Shown: positions 51,420-62,069, counted from the first letter of the stretch. The stretch: DNA of 64,000 nucleotides from BCD1 sp942492125 (GCA_942492125.1 CALODM010000030.1:88085-152084), one strand, 5' to 3'. Translations and numbers: made by a program. Notes: generated by a model from the letters alone, not told the origin.

Positions 51420-54339
51420 TCAAACCAAAGCTTCCCACAATACTTCCACAGGATGCAGCGCTTTTCTATTCGCACCATCCGCTATTTGTTGCCGGCAGCT
51501 GGCTCCTGGTGCAGCGATTACAGTTGAGGGCTCCCCGCCTCTGATAGCCGGGAACAACACCATTTCCCCTATTTTCATACTGAGGTCATAATGTTCTTTT
51601 TCAAAACCAAAAGAACCAGCCATGCCACAGCAACCGGAAGGAATGATCTCCACCGCATAATTCTTCGGCAGACTCATGATAAAGGCCGATTTTTCCTGTT
51701 CTGACAATGATTTTTGATGACAATGCCCATGTAGCATAATGTGACGACTGGCATCCGTAAAGGATTCAGCATCAATATGGCCTTTTTCAATTTCCCTATG
51801 CAGGAATTCTTCCATGGTTAAAGTGAAAGAGGCCATAGCCCTGGCCTTTCCCTTCCATTCACCCCTCAACAAGGCAGGATATTCATCCCGGAATCCCAAA
51901 ACCCCGGAAGGCTCGATACCCACCAACGGTATGGCTTCGGAGATCAATGGGAAGAAGGTCTTTACATTGCGCTGAGCAATTTTTTGGGCTTCAGTCATTA
52001 GTCCCTTTGAAATATGCACTCTTGCACTATCGGTCCACGGCAACATTTTGACCTCATAACCAAGCTTACTTAATAATTCAATGGCTTTGATCCCAATCTC
52101 CGTATCATTGAAGTTGACGACCTCTTCGCAAAACAAATACAGTTGTCCTTTAATAGGTTTTGCAGGTTCCGGTTGGTTGGCTTTATACCAGGCTTCGAGG
52201 GTTATGGAATGCAAAAGTGGTAAAGAACGCTTTTGGGCAACGCCCAGAACTTGTTTCAGCAATCCACTGCTTACCGGATTTTTCAAAAAGAAATTGGTAA
52301 GTCCGGGGAACAAACTGCCCAATTTATTCAACTTGGCCGACCAACCGAAGAAACGGCTGCGGAAGGGTACCCGGTGAGTTTGGTAATACTGATGGAGGAA
52401 TTCCGCTTTGAGCTTAGCCATATCGACATTGGAAGGACATTCTGCCGTGCAGCCTTTGCAGGACAAGCACAGATCGAGGACCTGGTAGAGTTCTTCCTGG
52501 TCAAAAGGATTGACATCCTCGTTGCGGCTCAAGAATTCTCTGAGGGCATTGGCTCTGCCCCGGGTAGAATCCTTTTCATTGCGCGTGGCCCGAAAACTTG
52601 GGCACATCGTTCCCCCTGCTGTATTTAATTTCCGGCAGTCACCCGAACCTGTACATTTTTCGACAGCTCCGATAAATCCGGATGTACCGGAAAAATCAAA
52701 AATGGTTTCGAAGGTTCGATTCTTCTGACCTTCGTCATACCGGAGTGCGGTATTCATCTCCGGAGCATCGACAATTTTCCCGGGGTTGAAAATCCCCTTG
52801 GAATCCCATTGCTTTTTTACCCGTTTGAACAATGCATAATTCTCCTCTCCTACCATCATGGGTAAAAACTGGGCGCGCAATCGTCCATCACCATGCTCTC
52901 CACTCAAAGCACCGTTATATTTCTTGACTAATTTAGCCGAGGCTTCTGTCAATTCAAATAATAATTGCCTGTCTTTTTTTGCTTTGAGATTTAAAACAGG
53001 CCTCAGGTGAATCTCCCCGGCACCTGCATGAGCATAATAAATGGGTTGCTGGCCATAGGATTTCAGCAGGGCATCAAATTCATCAATATATTCCGGCAAA
53101 TCCTGAATATCTACTGCCGTATCTTCAATACAGGCTACTGCCTTGGCGTCACCGGGGATATTAGCCAATATCCCAAGTCCCGCTTTTCGCAATTCCCAAA
53201 CGGATTTGGTTCTTGGTCCAAATACTTTTGGAAAATCATAACCAAACCCAGCGGATTTTAGCGACTCGATAAGTTTATCTGCTTTTGCCTCGGCCTCGGC
53301 CATGGTTTCCCCTCTGAATTCAATGGTCAGTATAGCTTTGGGGTCGCCATTGACAAAAAAACGGTTCTTTTGCTGTTTGATATTTTGCTTACTCAACCGA
53401 AGGATGGTATCGTCCATGAGTTCGCAGGCGGATGGCTGGTGTTCCATAGCCAGTACCACAGCCTTCATGGCTTCATTCAGCGTTTTAAAATGGGCACACA
53501 AAACAACATCGTTGGGAGGAGGTAATGGATCGACGTGCAATTTGATCTCCGTGATGAAGGCTAGTGTGCCTTCTGAACCGGCAAGCAGTTTACACATATT
53601 AAAACACCTCTCCGCCTGAGGTAAACACTTCAGATTCCAGCAAATAGTCCAAAGCGTAACCGGTATTTCTTCTGTGGATGCTGGCTTTTGGGTATTCAGT
53701 GCGGATGGAATTTTGTATTTCAGGTCTGGAAAGTTCTTCTTTGACCTGACGATAGATTTGTCCTTCCAAATCATTCCGGGTAGTTTTTGCGTGGAAAGTT
53801 TTTCTGTCCACAGGACCAAAGGTTACTTCCGAACCATCGCTGAGGATGGTTTCCAACTCGAGGGTATGATCTCTGGTTGCCCCATAAACGATAGAGGTTG
53901 TGCCACAGGAATTATTCCCTACCATACCCGCCATCATGCAACGATTGGCAGTAGAAGTATTCGGTCCGAAATACAATCCATAGGGCTCCAGGAAATGATT
54001 CAATTCATCCCTGACGACACCGGGCTCGACCTTTACCCATCTTTCCTTAACATTGATCTCAAGGATTTTATCCATTTTGGAAATATCGACCACGATACCA
54101 TTTCCGACACATTGCCCCGCCAGAGAAGTGCCGGCAGCACGCGGGATAATGGATAATCCATTTTCCCGGACAAATTGGATGATGAGTTTTAAATCTTCTT
54201 TGGTCTCCGGCAGGCAAACTGCCTGTGGATATTCCCGGTAGATGGACGCATCGGTGGCGTATAATGCCTGCATGAGCTTATCGGAGTAAAGCCTTCCCTG
54301 CAAGCTGGATTCTAGTGCGCTAAAGTCAGGTGTTTTCAT
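51420..54339 (-). pseudogene. FAD- and Fe-S-dependent dehydrogenase (YdiJ/GlcD-type fusion), one frameshift
   Basis: The two reading-frame parts join into one protein of about 970 residues, an FAD-dependent 2-hydroxy-acid dehydrogenase fused to a Fe-S subunit. The N-part (from ATG 54339) has the FAD-binding motifs PRAAGTSLAGQCVGNGIVVD and STANRCMMAGMVGNNSCGTT. It ends YLLESEVFTSGGEVF, stop. The C-part resumes with NMCKLLAGSEGTLAFITEI, then 4Fe-4S motifs (CLSCKGCTAECPSNVDM) and the CCG-type GHCHQKSL and SGCCGMAGSFG. The break is at 53604-53607, where tttt replaces ttt. One extra T would cause it, so a sequencing or assembly error is possible, but a recent pseudogene cannot be excluded. Likely substrate: D-lactate or glycolate. 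Confidence 0.85.
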
Positions 54340-54456
54340 AGATATGAACCGTAATTTGCAAAAATTGAAATTACGAAGCCATCCCCACAATCACAACAGA
54401 AAAGTAGAGAATAATTGTCAAACCAGGCTTTCTTAACCAGGTAGAAGCAACAAACC

Positions 54457-54687
54457 TCAACCGCCTCCACCTTCCTTACCAGAGTCGCCTTTATCTTTAA
54501 GCTTCTGCTTTGTTTTTTCCAGCTTTATCGAATCAATTTTATGTTGATCCGGAGCCTTGTGGATGTGTACGCCTTTTGCGTCGGTATTGGCTTTGCCAGC
54601 CTTTCCTGTTTTGCCGGATTGCTGTTGGCAATTACAGGCAGCCAGAAAAAGAAGCACCAGGCTAATCCACAATAACGATCTTACCAT
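54457..54687 (-). CDS. Small lipoprotein overlapping the giant PKD gene
   Basis: A 76-residue lipoprotein. The signal peptide MVRSLLWISLVLLFLAAC ends in a lipobox with Cys18. The mature part is hydrophilic, with Lys-rich KTGKAGKANTDAKG and KQKLKDKGDSGKEGGGG. The function is unknown. Its start lies 26 bp inside the 3' end of the upstream PKD gene, in another frame, implying translational coupling. It may assist the giant protein, but this is inferred only from the overlap. Confidence 0.78.
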   Translation of the reverse strand: MVRSLLWISLVLLFLAACNCQQQSGKTGKAGKANTDAKGVHIHKAPDQHKIDSIKLEKTKQKLKDKGDSGKEGGGG

Positions 54688-57600
54688 TTATCAAATTTTC
54701 TTTTTTCTGATCCTGAATAATAATATGATATATCCCCGCGGGCAGCAAACCTGTATTAAATAAAACCCTGTTTCCTCCGGCTTTAACCCGGCTATGTAAG
54801 AGGTGTTTAACCACCTTTCCCGTGTTATCTAAAATATAAAAATCAAGCTCCATCGTTTCCGAAAGGTCAAATTCAACAGTAACTCTGCTATCCGAAGCAC
54901 TGGGGTTCGGATATATGTTTAATCCGGTTAACTTCGATGCCGCTTCATTCACACCAATGACAGGGGTAACCTCAATGTATTGCGTCTCCGTGGCGGCATT
55001 ATTACCCGCTGCATTGCTCACAACCAGGGAAACATCATAGGTGCCCGGCGTACTGTAAACGATAATGGGGTTTTGTAAATTGGAAGTGTTGGGCGTCCCC
55101 CCGGGGAACGACCATACCCAAGCTGTTGGATTATTCGTTGACAAATCGGTAAATTGGACTATACCACCGGCAACAACGACATTGTTATCCGCTTCAAAGG
55201 CAGCCACAGGAGCCTGTACTTCGGGATTAACGGTTATAAAAAATGTTTTTTCTTCCGTATCGTTACCCGCTGCATTGGAGGCCACCAGGGTGACATCATA
55301 AGTACCGGGCGTATTATAAGTTATCACAGGGTTTTGATCCGTAGATACTCCCGGTGTACCGCCGGGAAAGGACCATACCCAGCTGGTCGGGGCATTGCTG
55401 GACAAATCCGTAAAACTCACCTGATCTCCTGCGGTGATTATGGTTTGATCAGCCGTAAAATCAGCATCCGGAGCCTGCAATGGAGCGTTAACTGTAATGT
55501 GAAATAACTTTGTTTCCGTATCATTACCCACCGCATTGGAAGCCACCAGGGTAACATCATAAGTGCCGGCCGTATTATAAGTAATCACAGGATTTTGATC
55601 CGTAGATACTCCTGGAGTCCCCCCGGGAAACGACCATACCCAATTGGTAGGATTATTGGCAGATAAATCGGTAAAACTCACTTGTCCCCCTTCAGAAACA
55701 ACAGTTTGATCCGCCACAAAGTCCGCTTCCGGAGCAACAGGAGCAGCATTCACGGTGATGTAAAAAGTCTTCGTTTCCGTATTGTTACCCACCGCATTGG
55801 AAGCAACCAGGGTAACATCATAAGTGCCTGCCGTATTATAAGTAATCACGGGATTTTGATCCGTAGATACCCCAGGTGTTCCGCCAGGAAAGGACCACAC
55901 CCAATTGTTCGGGTTGTTGGTAGACAAATCGGTAAAACTCACTTGAGCCCCTTCCGTTACTACCGTCTGGTTGGCCATAAAATCGGCATCAGGAGCAGTC
56001 TGTGCATTGTTCACGGTAATATAAAGCGTTTTGGTTTCGGTGTCATTACCGGCACTATTGGAAGCCACCAGAGTAACATCGTAGTTGCCCGCCGTATTAT
56101 AGGTAACCATGGGGTTTTGATCTGTCGATGAACCAGGGGTTCCGCCCGGGAATGACCACACCCACCCCGTTGGGTTATTGGTGGATAGATCGGTAAAGTT
56201 TACCTGACCACCCTCGGTCAATATTGTTTGATCAGCTACAAAATTGGCTTCCGGTGCCGCTCCGGCAGCGTTGACGGTAATATAAAAAGTCTTGGTCTCC
56301 GCATCATTACCGGCGCTATTAGAAGCCACCAGGGTAACATCGTAGGTACCTGCCGTATTATAGGTTATCACCGGATTTTGATCCGTAGACACTCCAGGCG
56401 TTCCGCCCGGGAAGGACCATACCCAATTGGTAGGATTGTTGGTCGACAGATCCGTGAAATTAACCTGGCTACCTTCCGAAACAATTGTCTGGTCGGCCAT
56501 AAATTCTGCTTCCGGAGCAACTGCTCCCTGATTTACCGTGATGTAAAAAGTTTTGGCTTCCGTATCATTACCTACACTATTGGAAGCCACCAGGGTGACA
56601 TCGTAAGTACCCGCAGTATTGTAGGTCACCATAGGGTTTTGATCTGTTGAAGATCCAGGTGTTCCGCCCGGGAAAGACCAAACCCAATTGGTAGGGTTAT
56701 TCGTCGACAAATCCGTGAAATTAACCTGACCACCCGCTGACACCACGGTCTGATCAGCTACAAAATCAGCTTCCGGTGCTGCCGGGGTTGCATTGACCGT
56801 AATGTAAAAAGTTTTCGTTTCCGTATCATTACCTACACTATTGGAAGCAACAAGCGTGACATCATAAGTCCCCGCGGAATTGTAGTTAATTACCGGGTTC
56901 TGGACGGTTGACACACCTGGTGTTCCTCCCGGGAAGGACCAAACCCAACTGGTGGGATTATTCGTCGACAAATCCGTAAAATTCACCTGACCGCCTGCTG
57001 TGACAACCGTCTGATCAGCCACAAAATCAGCTTCCGGTGCTACTGGCGTTGTATTGACCGTAATGTAAAAAGTTTTCGTTTCTGTATCGTTCCCTTCTGA
57101 ATTGGAAGCAACAAGTGTAACATCATAAGTGCCCGCGGTATTATAAGTAACTACCGGATTTTGCACGGTTGAAGTTCCCGGAGTGCCCCCAGGGAAGGAC
57201 CATACCCAGCTGGTGGGATTGTTGGCAGATAAATCGGTAAAGGTAACCTGCTCTCCCTCCGTCACTACTGTTTGATTGGCGACGAAGTCAGCATCAGGAG
57301 CTTGAACCACTGCATTGACCGTGATGTAAAATGTTTTGGTCTCCGCATCATTCCCCGCGCTATTGGAAGCGACAAGAGTCACATCATAGGTTCCCGCAGA
57401 ATTATAAGTCACCACTGGATGCTGATCCGTGGAAGTCCCGGGTGTACCTCCGGGGAAGGACCATACCCAATTGGTGGGATTATTTGTTGACAAGTCCGTA
57501 AAAATGATCTGTTGCCCTTCTGTAACAACCGTCTGGCTGGCACTAAAATCAGCTTCAGGTACCTGGACTTCCTGTATAACGGTGATGTACATACTTTTCA

Positions 57601-60600
57601 CTTCGGTATCATTGCCCGCGCTGTTGGAGGCGATGAGGGTCACATCATAAGTACCGGCTGTATTATAGGTAACAACCGGGTTTTGATCCATGGAAGTGCT
57701 CGGTGTCCCTCCGGGAAACGACCACACCCAATTATCAGGACTATTGGTCGACAAATCGGTAAACGTTACCTGCTCTCCTTCCGTAATGACCACCTGGCTA
57801 GCGGAGAAGTCAGCTTCAGGCACCTGGACTTCCGGCATTACGGTAATGTACATACTTTTTACCTCCGTATCATTACCGGCACTATTGGAAGCCACGAGGG
57901 TCACATCGTATGTCCCGGGTGTATTGTAGGTCACCGAAGGGTTTTGTAAGGTTGAGGTTCCCGGAGCACCCCCGGGGAAGGACCACACCCAACCGGTAGG
58001 GCTATTGGAAGACAAATCGGTAAAAACAACTTGCTCGCCTGCCGTTATCACCGTTTGATTGGCCGTAAAATTGGCCACAGGAACCTGCACTTCCGGTAAA
58101 ACGGTGATGTATAAATTCTTCACTTCCGTATCACTGCCGGCGCTATTGGTCGCAATGAGGGTTACATCATAAGTTCCGGCAGTGGCATAAGCAATGACCG
58201 GATTTTGGGCTGTAGAAGTACCGGGACTGCCTCCCGGGAAAGACCATGCCCAACTGGTAGGACTATTGGAAGACAAATCCGTGAAAGCAATCTGCTCCCC
58301 TTCATAAATTGTCGTCTGACTGGCGGTAAAATTGGCCACAGGTATTTGCACTTCAGGTAATACCGTGATATAGCCTACTTTGGTTTCCGTATCACTTCCC
58401 CCGGAATTGGAAGCGGTGAGAGATACATTGTAAGTTCCGGCGACGAAATAAGTGACACTTGGATTTTCCACGGCAGAACTTCCCGGATTTCCTCCGGGGA
58501 AAGACCAGACCCAGTTGGTGGGGTTATTGGTGGACAGGTCTGTAAAAACGACCTGGTCTCCTTCGTAGATTACTGTTTGACTGGCCGTGAAATTGGCCAC
58601 GGGTGGCTGTACTTCCGGTAATACAGTGATGTAGCTGATTTTAGTTTCTGTATCACTACCCGCGGAATTGGAGGCCACCAGTGTAACATTATAAGTGCCC
58701 GGCGTAAAATATGTTACTGTGGGATGCTGAGCCGCAGAACTTGCAGGACTACCTCCGGGAAAGGACCAGGACCAGTTTGTCGGATTATTGGAGGACAGGT
58801 CCGTAAAATTAACCTGTCCTCCTTCTGTTATAACCGTCTGGCTGGCCGTAAAATTGGTAACAGGTATCTGTACATCTGGCAGAACCGTTATGTAATTAAC
58901 TTTGGTTTCCGTATCACTTCCGCCACTGTTGGAGGCAGTCAGACTGACGGTATAAGTGCCTGGAGTATTGTACGTAATGGTCGGGTTTTGTATTGAGGAA
59001 CTACCAGGGCTGCCCCCGGAAAAAGACCAGGACCAACTGGTAGGATTATTGGTTGATAAATCTGTAAAGCTCACTTGTCCTCCTTCCGTAATGACTGTCT
59101 GATTAGCTGTAAAGTTAGCCACCGGTGGATTGACAGCGCTTCCAACGGTGACCTTGCCAATCCAGGTATTGAGGACATTTGAACTTCCGTTAATGGAATT
59201 TTCGCCATAACATCCGGCTACCCAAACCTCAACCGAATTATTGAGGTGCCTTCTGCAAATGCCGGAATAATCCCCCCAGCGTTCTGCGGATTCTGTCGTT
59301 GTATTTACATAACTGTCTCCTTGCCTGACAACAACGGATCCCGACCAGTCGTAATTACCATCACAAGTCACTACCCTGAATTCAGGGTAGATACTGGCTC
59401 CTGTGCGCAGGAAACTGATCAATACTGTTTTATCTGTTGCTGATGTGGTGAAAGGCGCCACTGAAGGGTAAACATAATCATACCCCTCGAGACCAAAGGT
59501 ATTGCGTGTACCCGTCATGGCACCAACATCCACCCGGCCGTAATAAATGCCTGTATATCCATTATCTCGCTCCGTATTCATCACGAAATGGATAAGCCCA
59601 TCGGCATAAAAACCTGATTGCATCCGGCAATCATTGGTCATCATCTGGTCTGAGGTTCCCAACTGCAATCCATTACCACTTAAAGCATAGGAAGGAACAC
59701 CGACGGCAAAAACTTCCAGGGCAGGACTATCGTTAATCGTTCCTGTTGTATAATAAACCATTACCTCATCTCCTCCTCCGGAATCACTGCTGATAAAAAA
59801 TATCCCGGGCCCGAGGGTGTCATCAAAACCATAAGCAATAGGTGTTAAATTAAAATCGATATTGCCATTGGCATCCGTAATATTGTACCAATAGTTCCAA
59901 TCGATATTTCCCCCAACAAATCCGTTATTCTTCTGAATTTGGAAAACAAAGGATTCGATGAAGTTATTATTGGAATCATATAAATTTCCGGATACATAAA
60001 GTTCGGTTGTAGAGACCCCTATACTGGGAAAGTCAAACCAGGAATTCCCATCATGAGGATCTCCGGCAAACAAATACATCCACCATCCGTCGGTGGGATC
60101 TTCAGATTCTGAAAAGGCAACAACTACATTGGTATTGGAAGGCGTATTCCCGCTAAGGGCTACCATGATGAATTTATTGGTCGATGGGTCAAAAATTACC
60201 CTGGGATCATAATAAAATCCTGTCAGGCCGAGCACTTCGAAAAAGGACCCCAACGATTGTTCGTCTAAGATATTTCCATTGGCATTGGCAAACAACACAC
60301 TTGAATTGGCTACCGAGACAATATAACCGTTATCGGAAACAGCCATGTGGTTGTCCGGAGGATAATACCCATTATAGGTGTTCCCCTGGAAGTCCAGTGC
60401 CACATTGGGATTGACAACAAGCAGCTTAGCCGTGGTTTCCTCTGATGAAAAGGTTTTGGACTGGTCGGCAAATTTAGGCAGTGTTTTAGCTGCTTTTATG
60501 CTATCGTGTTCTGAGGCAGGATTTTCGTTTCCGTGTTTAACACCCAAAAAATTATAGGCGACATCCCATTTTTTTTCAGGTTGTTTGGATTTAACAAACT

Positions 60601-60766
60601 TTCCGGTGGGTGATTTGGAGGCAATGGCAGACTTCGAAGCAGCCTGGACACTTTTGCCGTTTCCCAATTCGGAAAAATTGATATTTACCTGAGCATTAAG
60701 ATCAAAAGCAAAAAACACACTCAACAACAGGAGTGGAACATAGGTTAAAGGAGAATAGGTTTTCAT
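54662..60766 (-). CDS. Giant T9SS protein with 16 tandem PKD repeats
   Basis: A 2034-residue surface protein. ATG 60766 is preferred because it opens the signal peptide MKTYSPLTYVPLLLLSVFFA; the frame upstream lacks one. Residues about 25-545 form a globular region (NVALDFQGNTYNGYYPPDNH, DPRVIFDPSTNKFIMVALSG, EVWVAGCYGENSINGSS) that I cannot assign, with many Asp, Gly and Trp. About 548-1940 are 16 PKD domains of 87 residues each, with the consensus V.FTDLSTNNPT.WVWSFPGG and YNTAGTYDVTLVASN. A T9SS type A tail follows (LNIYPNPSASDSRVTV, LPAGIYHIIIQDQKKENLIN). Adhesion or matrix building is the probable role, by analogy with other PKD-repeat proteins. The downstream lipoprotein overlaps its last 26 bp. 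Confidence 0.93.
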   Translation of the reverse strand: MKTYSPLTYVPLLLLSVFFAFDLNAQVNINFSELGNGKSVQAASKSAIASKSPTGKFVKSKQPEKKWDVAYNFLGVKHGNENPASEHDSIKAAKTLPKFADQSKTFSSEETTAKLLVVNPNVALDFQGNTYNGYYPPDNHMAVSDNGYIVSVANSSVLFANANGNILDEQSLGSFFEVLGLTGFYYDPRVIFDPSTNKFIMVALSGNTPSNTNVVVAFSESEDPTDGWWMYLFAGDPHDGNSWFDFPSIGVSTTELYVSGNLYDSNNNFIESFVFQIQKNNGFVGGNIDWNYWYNITDANGNIDFNLTPIAYGFDDTLGPGIFFISSDSGGGDEVMVYYTTGTINDSPALEVFAVGVPSYALSGNGLQLGTSDQMMTNDCRMQSGFYADGLIHFVMNTERDNGYTGIYYGRVDVGAMTGTRNTFGLEGYDYVYPSVAPFTTSATDKTVLISFLRTGASIYPEFRVVTCDGNYDWSGSVVVRQGDSYVNTTTESAERWGDYSGICRRHLNNSVEVWVAGCYGENSINGSSNVLNTWIGKVTVGSAVNPPVANFTANQTVITEGGQVSFTDLSTNNPTSWSWSFSGGSPGSSSIQNPTITYNTPGTYTVSLTASNSGGSDTETKVNYITVLPDVQIPVTNFTASQTVITEGGQVNFTDLSSNNPTNWSWSFPGGSPASSAAQHPTVTYFTPGTYNVTLVASNSAGSDTETKISYITVLPEVQPPVANFTASQTVIYEGDQVVFTDLSTNNPTNWVWSFPGGNPGSSAVENPSVTYFVAGTYNVSLTASNSGGSDTETKVGYITVLPEVQIPVANFTASQTTIYEGEQIAFTDLSSNSPTSWAWSFPGGSPGTSTAQNPVIAYATAGTYDVTLIATNSAGSDTEVKNLYITVLPEVQVPVANFTANQTVITAGEQVVFTDLSSNSPTGWVWSFPGGAPGTSTLQNPSVTYNTPGTYDVTLVASNSAGNDTEVKSMYITVMPEVQVPEADFSASQVVITEGEQVTFTDLSTNSPDNWVWSFPGGTPSTSMDQNPVVTYNTAGTYDVTLIASNSAGNDTEVKSMYITVIQEVQVPEADFSASQTVVTEGQQIIFTDLSTNNPTNWVWSFPGGTPGTSTDQHPVVTYNSAGTYDVTLVASNSAGNDAETKTFYITVNAVVQAPDADFVANQTVVTEGEQVTFTDLSANNPTSWVWSFPGGTPGTSTVQNPVVTYNTAGTYDVTLVASNSEGNDTETKTFYITVNTTPVAPEADFVADQTVVTAGGQVNFTDLSTNNPTSWVWSFPGGTPGVSTVQNPVINYNSAGTYDVTLVASNSVGNDTETKTFYITVNATPAAPEADFVADQTVVSAGGQVNFTDLSTNNPTNWVWSFPGGTPGSSTDQNPMVTYNTAGTYDVTLVASNSVGNDTEAKTFYITVNQGAVAPEAEFMADQTIVSEGSQVNFTDLSTNNPTNWVWSFPGGTPGVSTDQNPVITYNTAGTYDVTLVASNSAGNDAETKTFYITVNAAGAAPEANFVADQTILTEGGQVNFTDLSTNNPTGWVWSFPGGTPGSSTDQNPMVTYNTAGNYDVTLVASNSAGNDTETKTLYITVNNAQTAPDADFMANQTVVTEGAQVSFTDLSTNNPNNWVWSFPGGTPGVSTDQNPVITYNTAGTYDVTLVASNAVGNNTETKTFYITVNAAPVAPEADFVADQTVVSEGGQVSFTDLSANNPTNWVWSFPGGTPGVSTDQNPVITYNTAGTYDVTLVASNAVGNDTETKLFHITVNAPLQAPDADFTADQTIITAGDQVSFTDLSSNAPTSWVWSFPGGTPGVSTDQNPVITYNTPGTYDVTLVASNAAGNDTEEKTFFITVNPEVQAPVAAFEADNNVVVAGGIVQFTDLSTNNPTAWVWSFPGGTPNTSNLQNPIIVYSTPGTYDVSLVVSNAAGNNAATETQYIEVTPVIGVNEAASKLTGLNIYPNPSASDSRVTVEFDLSETMELDFYILDNTGKVVKHLLHSRVKAGGNRVLFNTGLLPAGIYHIIIQDQKKENLINGKIVIVD
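54949..59125 (-). repeat. 16 tandem 261-bp PKD-coding repeats
   Basis: The unit is 87 codons. Repeats 1-4 are divergent with TVLPEVQ.PVANF linkers, repeats 8-14 have TVNA...APEADF linkers and are very similar, and repeats 5-7 are transitional. The last repeat, before the sorting domain, diverges again. The classic PKD WDFGDG core is replaced by WSFPGGTP throughout. Confidence 0.9.
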
Positions 60767-61054
60767 TTTTATTGTAGCGTAATGATTAAAAATCAAACAG
60801 AGAAGGGCCATTTAATTCTATCATGACAAATCCGGGATTCGGGAGATGACATATCTCTCCAAAGAACAGTAACCCTGCCATTCAAAGTTACTGAAATATT
60901 TCATTTCTGAAAAATGGAAATATAAATAATTGTAGTTCTCTATTACATCAGAATTATGTGTAAAGTGAACAGGGAAAGGCCAAAACATCAAAAGTAGAAA
61001 TGCACTGCAGGAGGAAAAGGATTTAAGCAATTTGGGGGATTAAAGAATGCTTTA

Positions 61055-61633
61055 TTATTCTTCCCATCTCGTTTTATTTTCTACCGGTTTCCTCCGCGGC
61101 CGAAAAGCTTCCTGATTATGATACCCCATATAAAATAACCCCAGGCACCGCTGGCCGGGTTCCAGATTCAGGAATTCGCCACCTTCGATAATGGACTTCG
61201 GAGAACTCCAGTAACAACCAATGCCATAAGCCGTACAGGTGAGGTACATATTTTGAACGGCGGCAGCAGTAGCGGCGATCTCTTCCCACTCGGGAACTCG
61301 CTCAGCCTCATCGCGTTGCATACAAATGGCGATCACACAGGAAGACTGTAAAGGCTTTTCGAGTGTTTTTTGGTATTTTCCTTCCAGAAATTTATCTTCA
61401 GGTGTATTCTTTTTATAATAATTGCCGAGGTACTCCGAAAGTCTTTTCCTGCCTTCTCCACGGAATACGATGAACCGCCAGGGTTCCGTCTGCCGGTGAT
61501 TGGGCGCCCAGTTCGCATTTTCCAGAACCTGCTCGATAATCTCCTTGGGAATGGGCTTGTCGATATAGGAAATCGGATAAACAGAACGACGGTTTTGAAT
61601 GAGTTCATTTACAAGTTCCGGTGATAAAGGCAT
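61055..61633 (-). CDS. Nitroreductase-family flavoprotein (YdjA-like)
   Basis: A 192-residue NAD(P)H-dependent FMN enzyme. Conserved segments: LIQNRRSVYPISYIDKPIPK, then ANWAPNHRQTEPWRFIVF, with the Arg and Trp of the YdjA/RutE-like branch, and GKYQKTLEKPLQSSCVIAI. EIAATAAAVQNMYLTCTAYG and IGCYWSSPKS form the C-terminal flavin contacts. At 192 residues it is the usual length for the single-domain type. The substrate is unknown. A candidate RNA and three hairpins lie upstream. Confidence 0.9.
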   Translation of the reverse strand: MPLSPELVNELIQNRRSVYPISYIDKPIPKEIIEQVLENANWAPNHRQTEPWRFIVFRGEGRKRLSEYLGNYYKKNTPEDKFLEGKYQKTLEKPLQSSCVIAICMQRDEAERVPEWEEIAATAAAVQNMYLTCTAYGIGCYWSSPKSIIEGGEFLNLEPGQRCLGLFYMGYHNQEAFRPRRKPVENKTRWEE

Positions 61634-61819
61634 GTCTTTAAAAGATTAAATTGCTAAAAGTATTACTCAATGAAAATACCTCAGGAAAAAAAAAGTTCAA
61701 TTTTTTTTTAATAAAAGTGACTTTTAAAAATATGCCCGTCTGAATAAGCAAACGAACACATACAAACACACACATTTCTACAACAACAATTACAAAAGGG
61801 GGTAAATAACTTACTATGA

Positions 61820-62069
61820 GAATCCCCGGTCGGATTTTTCCGACCATAATCCCACGAACGTTTTTTTATGAGCTGAGCTCACCCATTAAGTTTTATTTTT
61901 AATGATCATCCCTTAAACCGTAATATCCCAAAACTAACCTGCCGTCGCAAGACAGGGAGGACCGAAAACTGGTGGAGGAAATCCTCCACCCTTTTGTTTG
62001 GACGACCATAGTCAACATACATGTCCTAATTTTGACCGGGTAGAAACTCCTCTCTACCCGGTTTTTTTT
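61820..62069 (+). ncRNA. Candidate structured RNA with strong terminator
   Basis: The 573 bp gap 61634-62206 has no supported gene. On the plus strand it has ggtcgg-attttt-ccgacc (61829-61846), cct(gcc)gtc-gcaa-gacagg (61938-61956) with a GCAA tetraloop, ggtggag-gaaatc-ctccacc (61971-61990), then accgggtaga-aactcctc-tctacccggt (62035-62062) followed by T8, a textbook intrinsic terminator. No coding gene ends before it on the plus strand, so the terminator implies a small plus-strand transcript. I cannot match it to a known RNA family. The start is not defined. Confidence 0.4.
62035..62069 (+). terminator. Intrinsic terminator with no coding gene upstream
   Basis: A 10 bp perfect stem, 8-nt loop and T8. 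It ends the candidate RNA described above. Confidence 0.8.
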
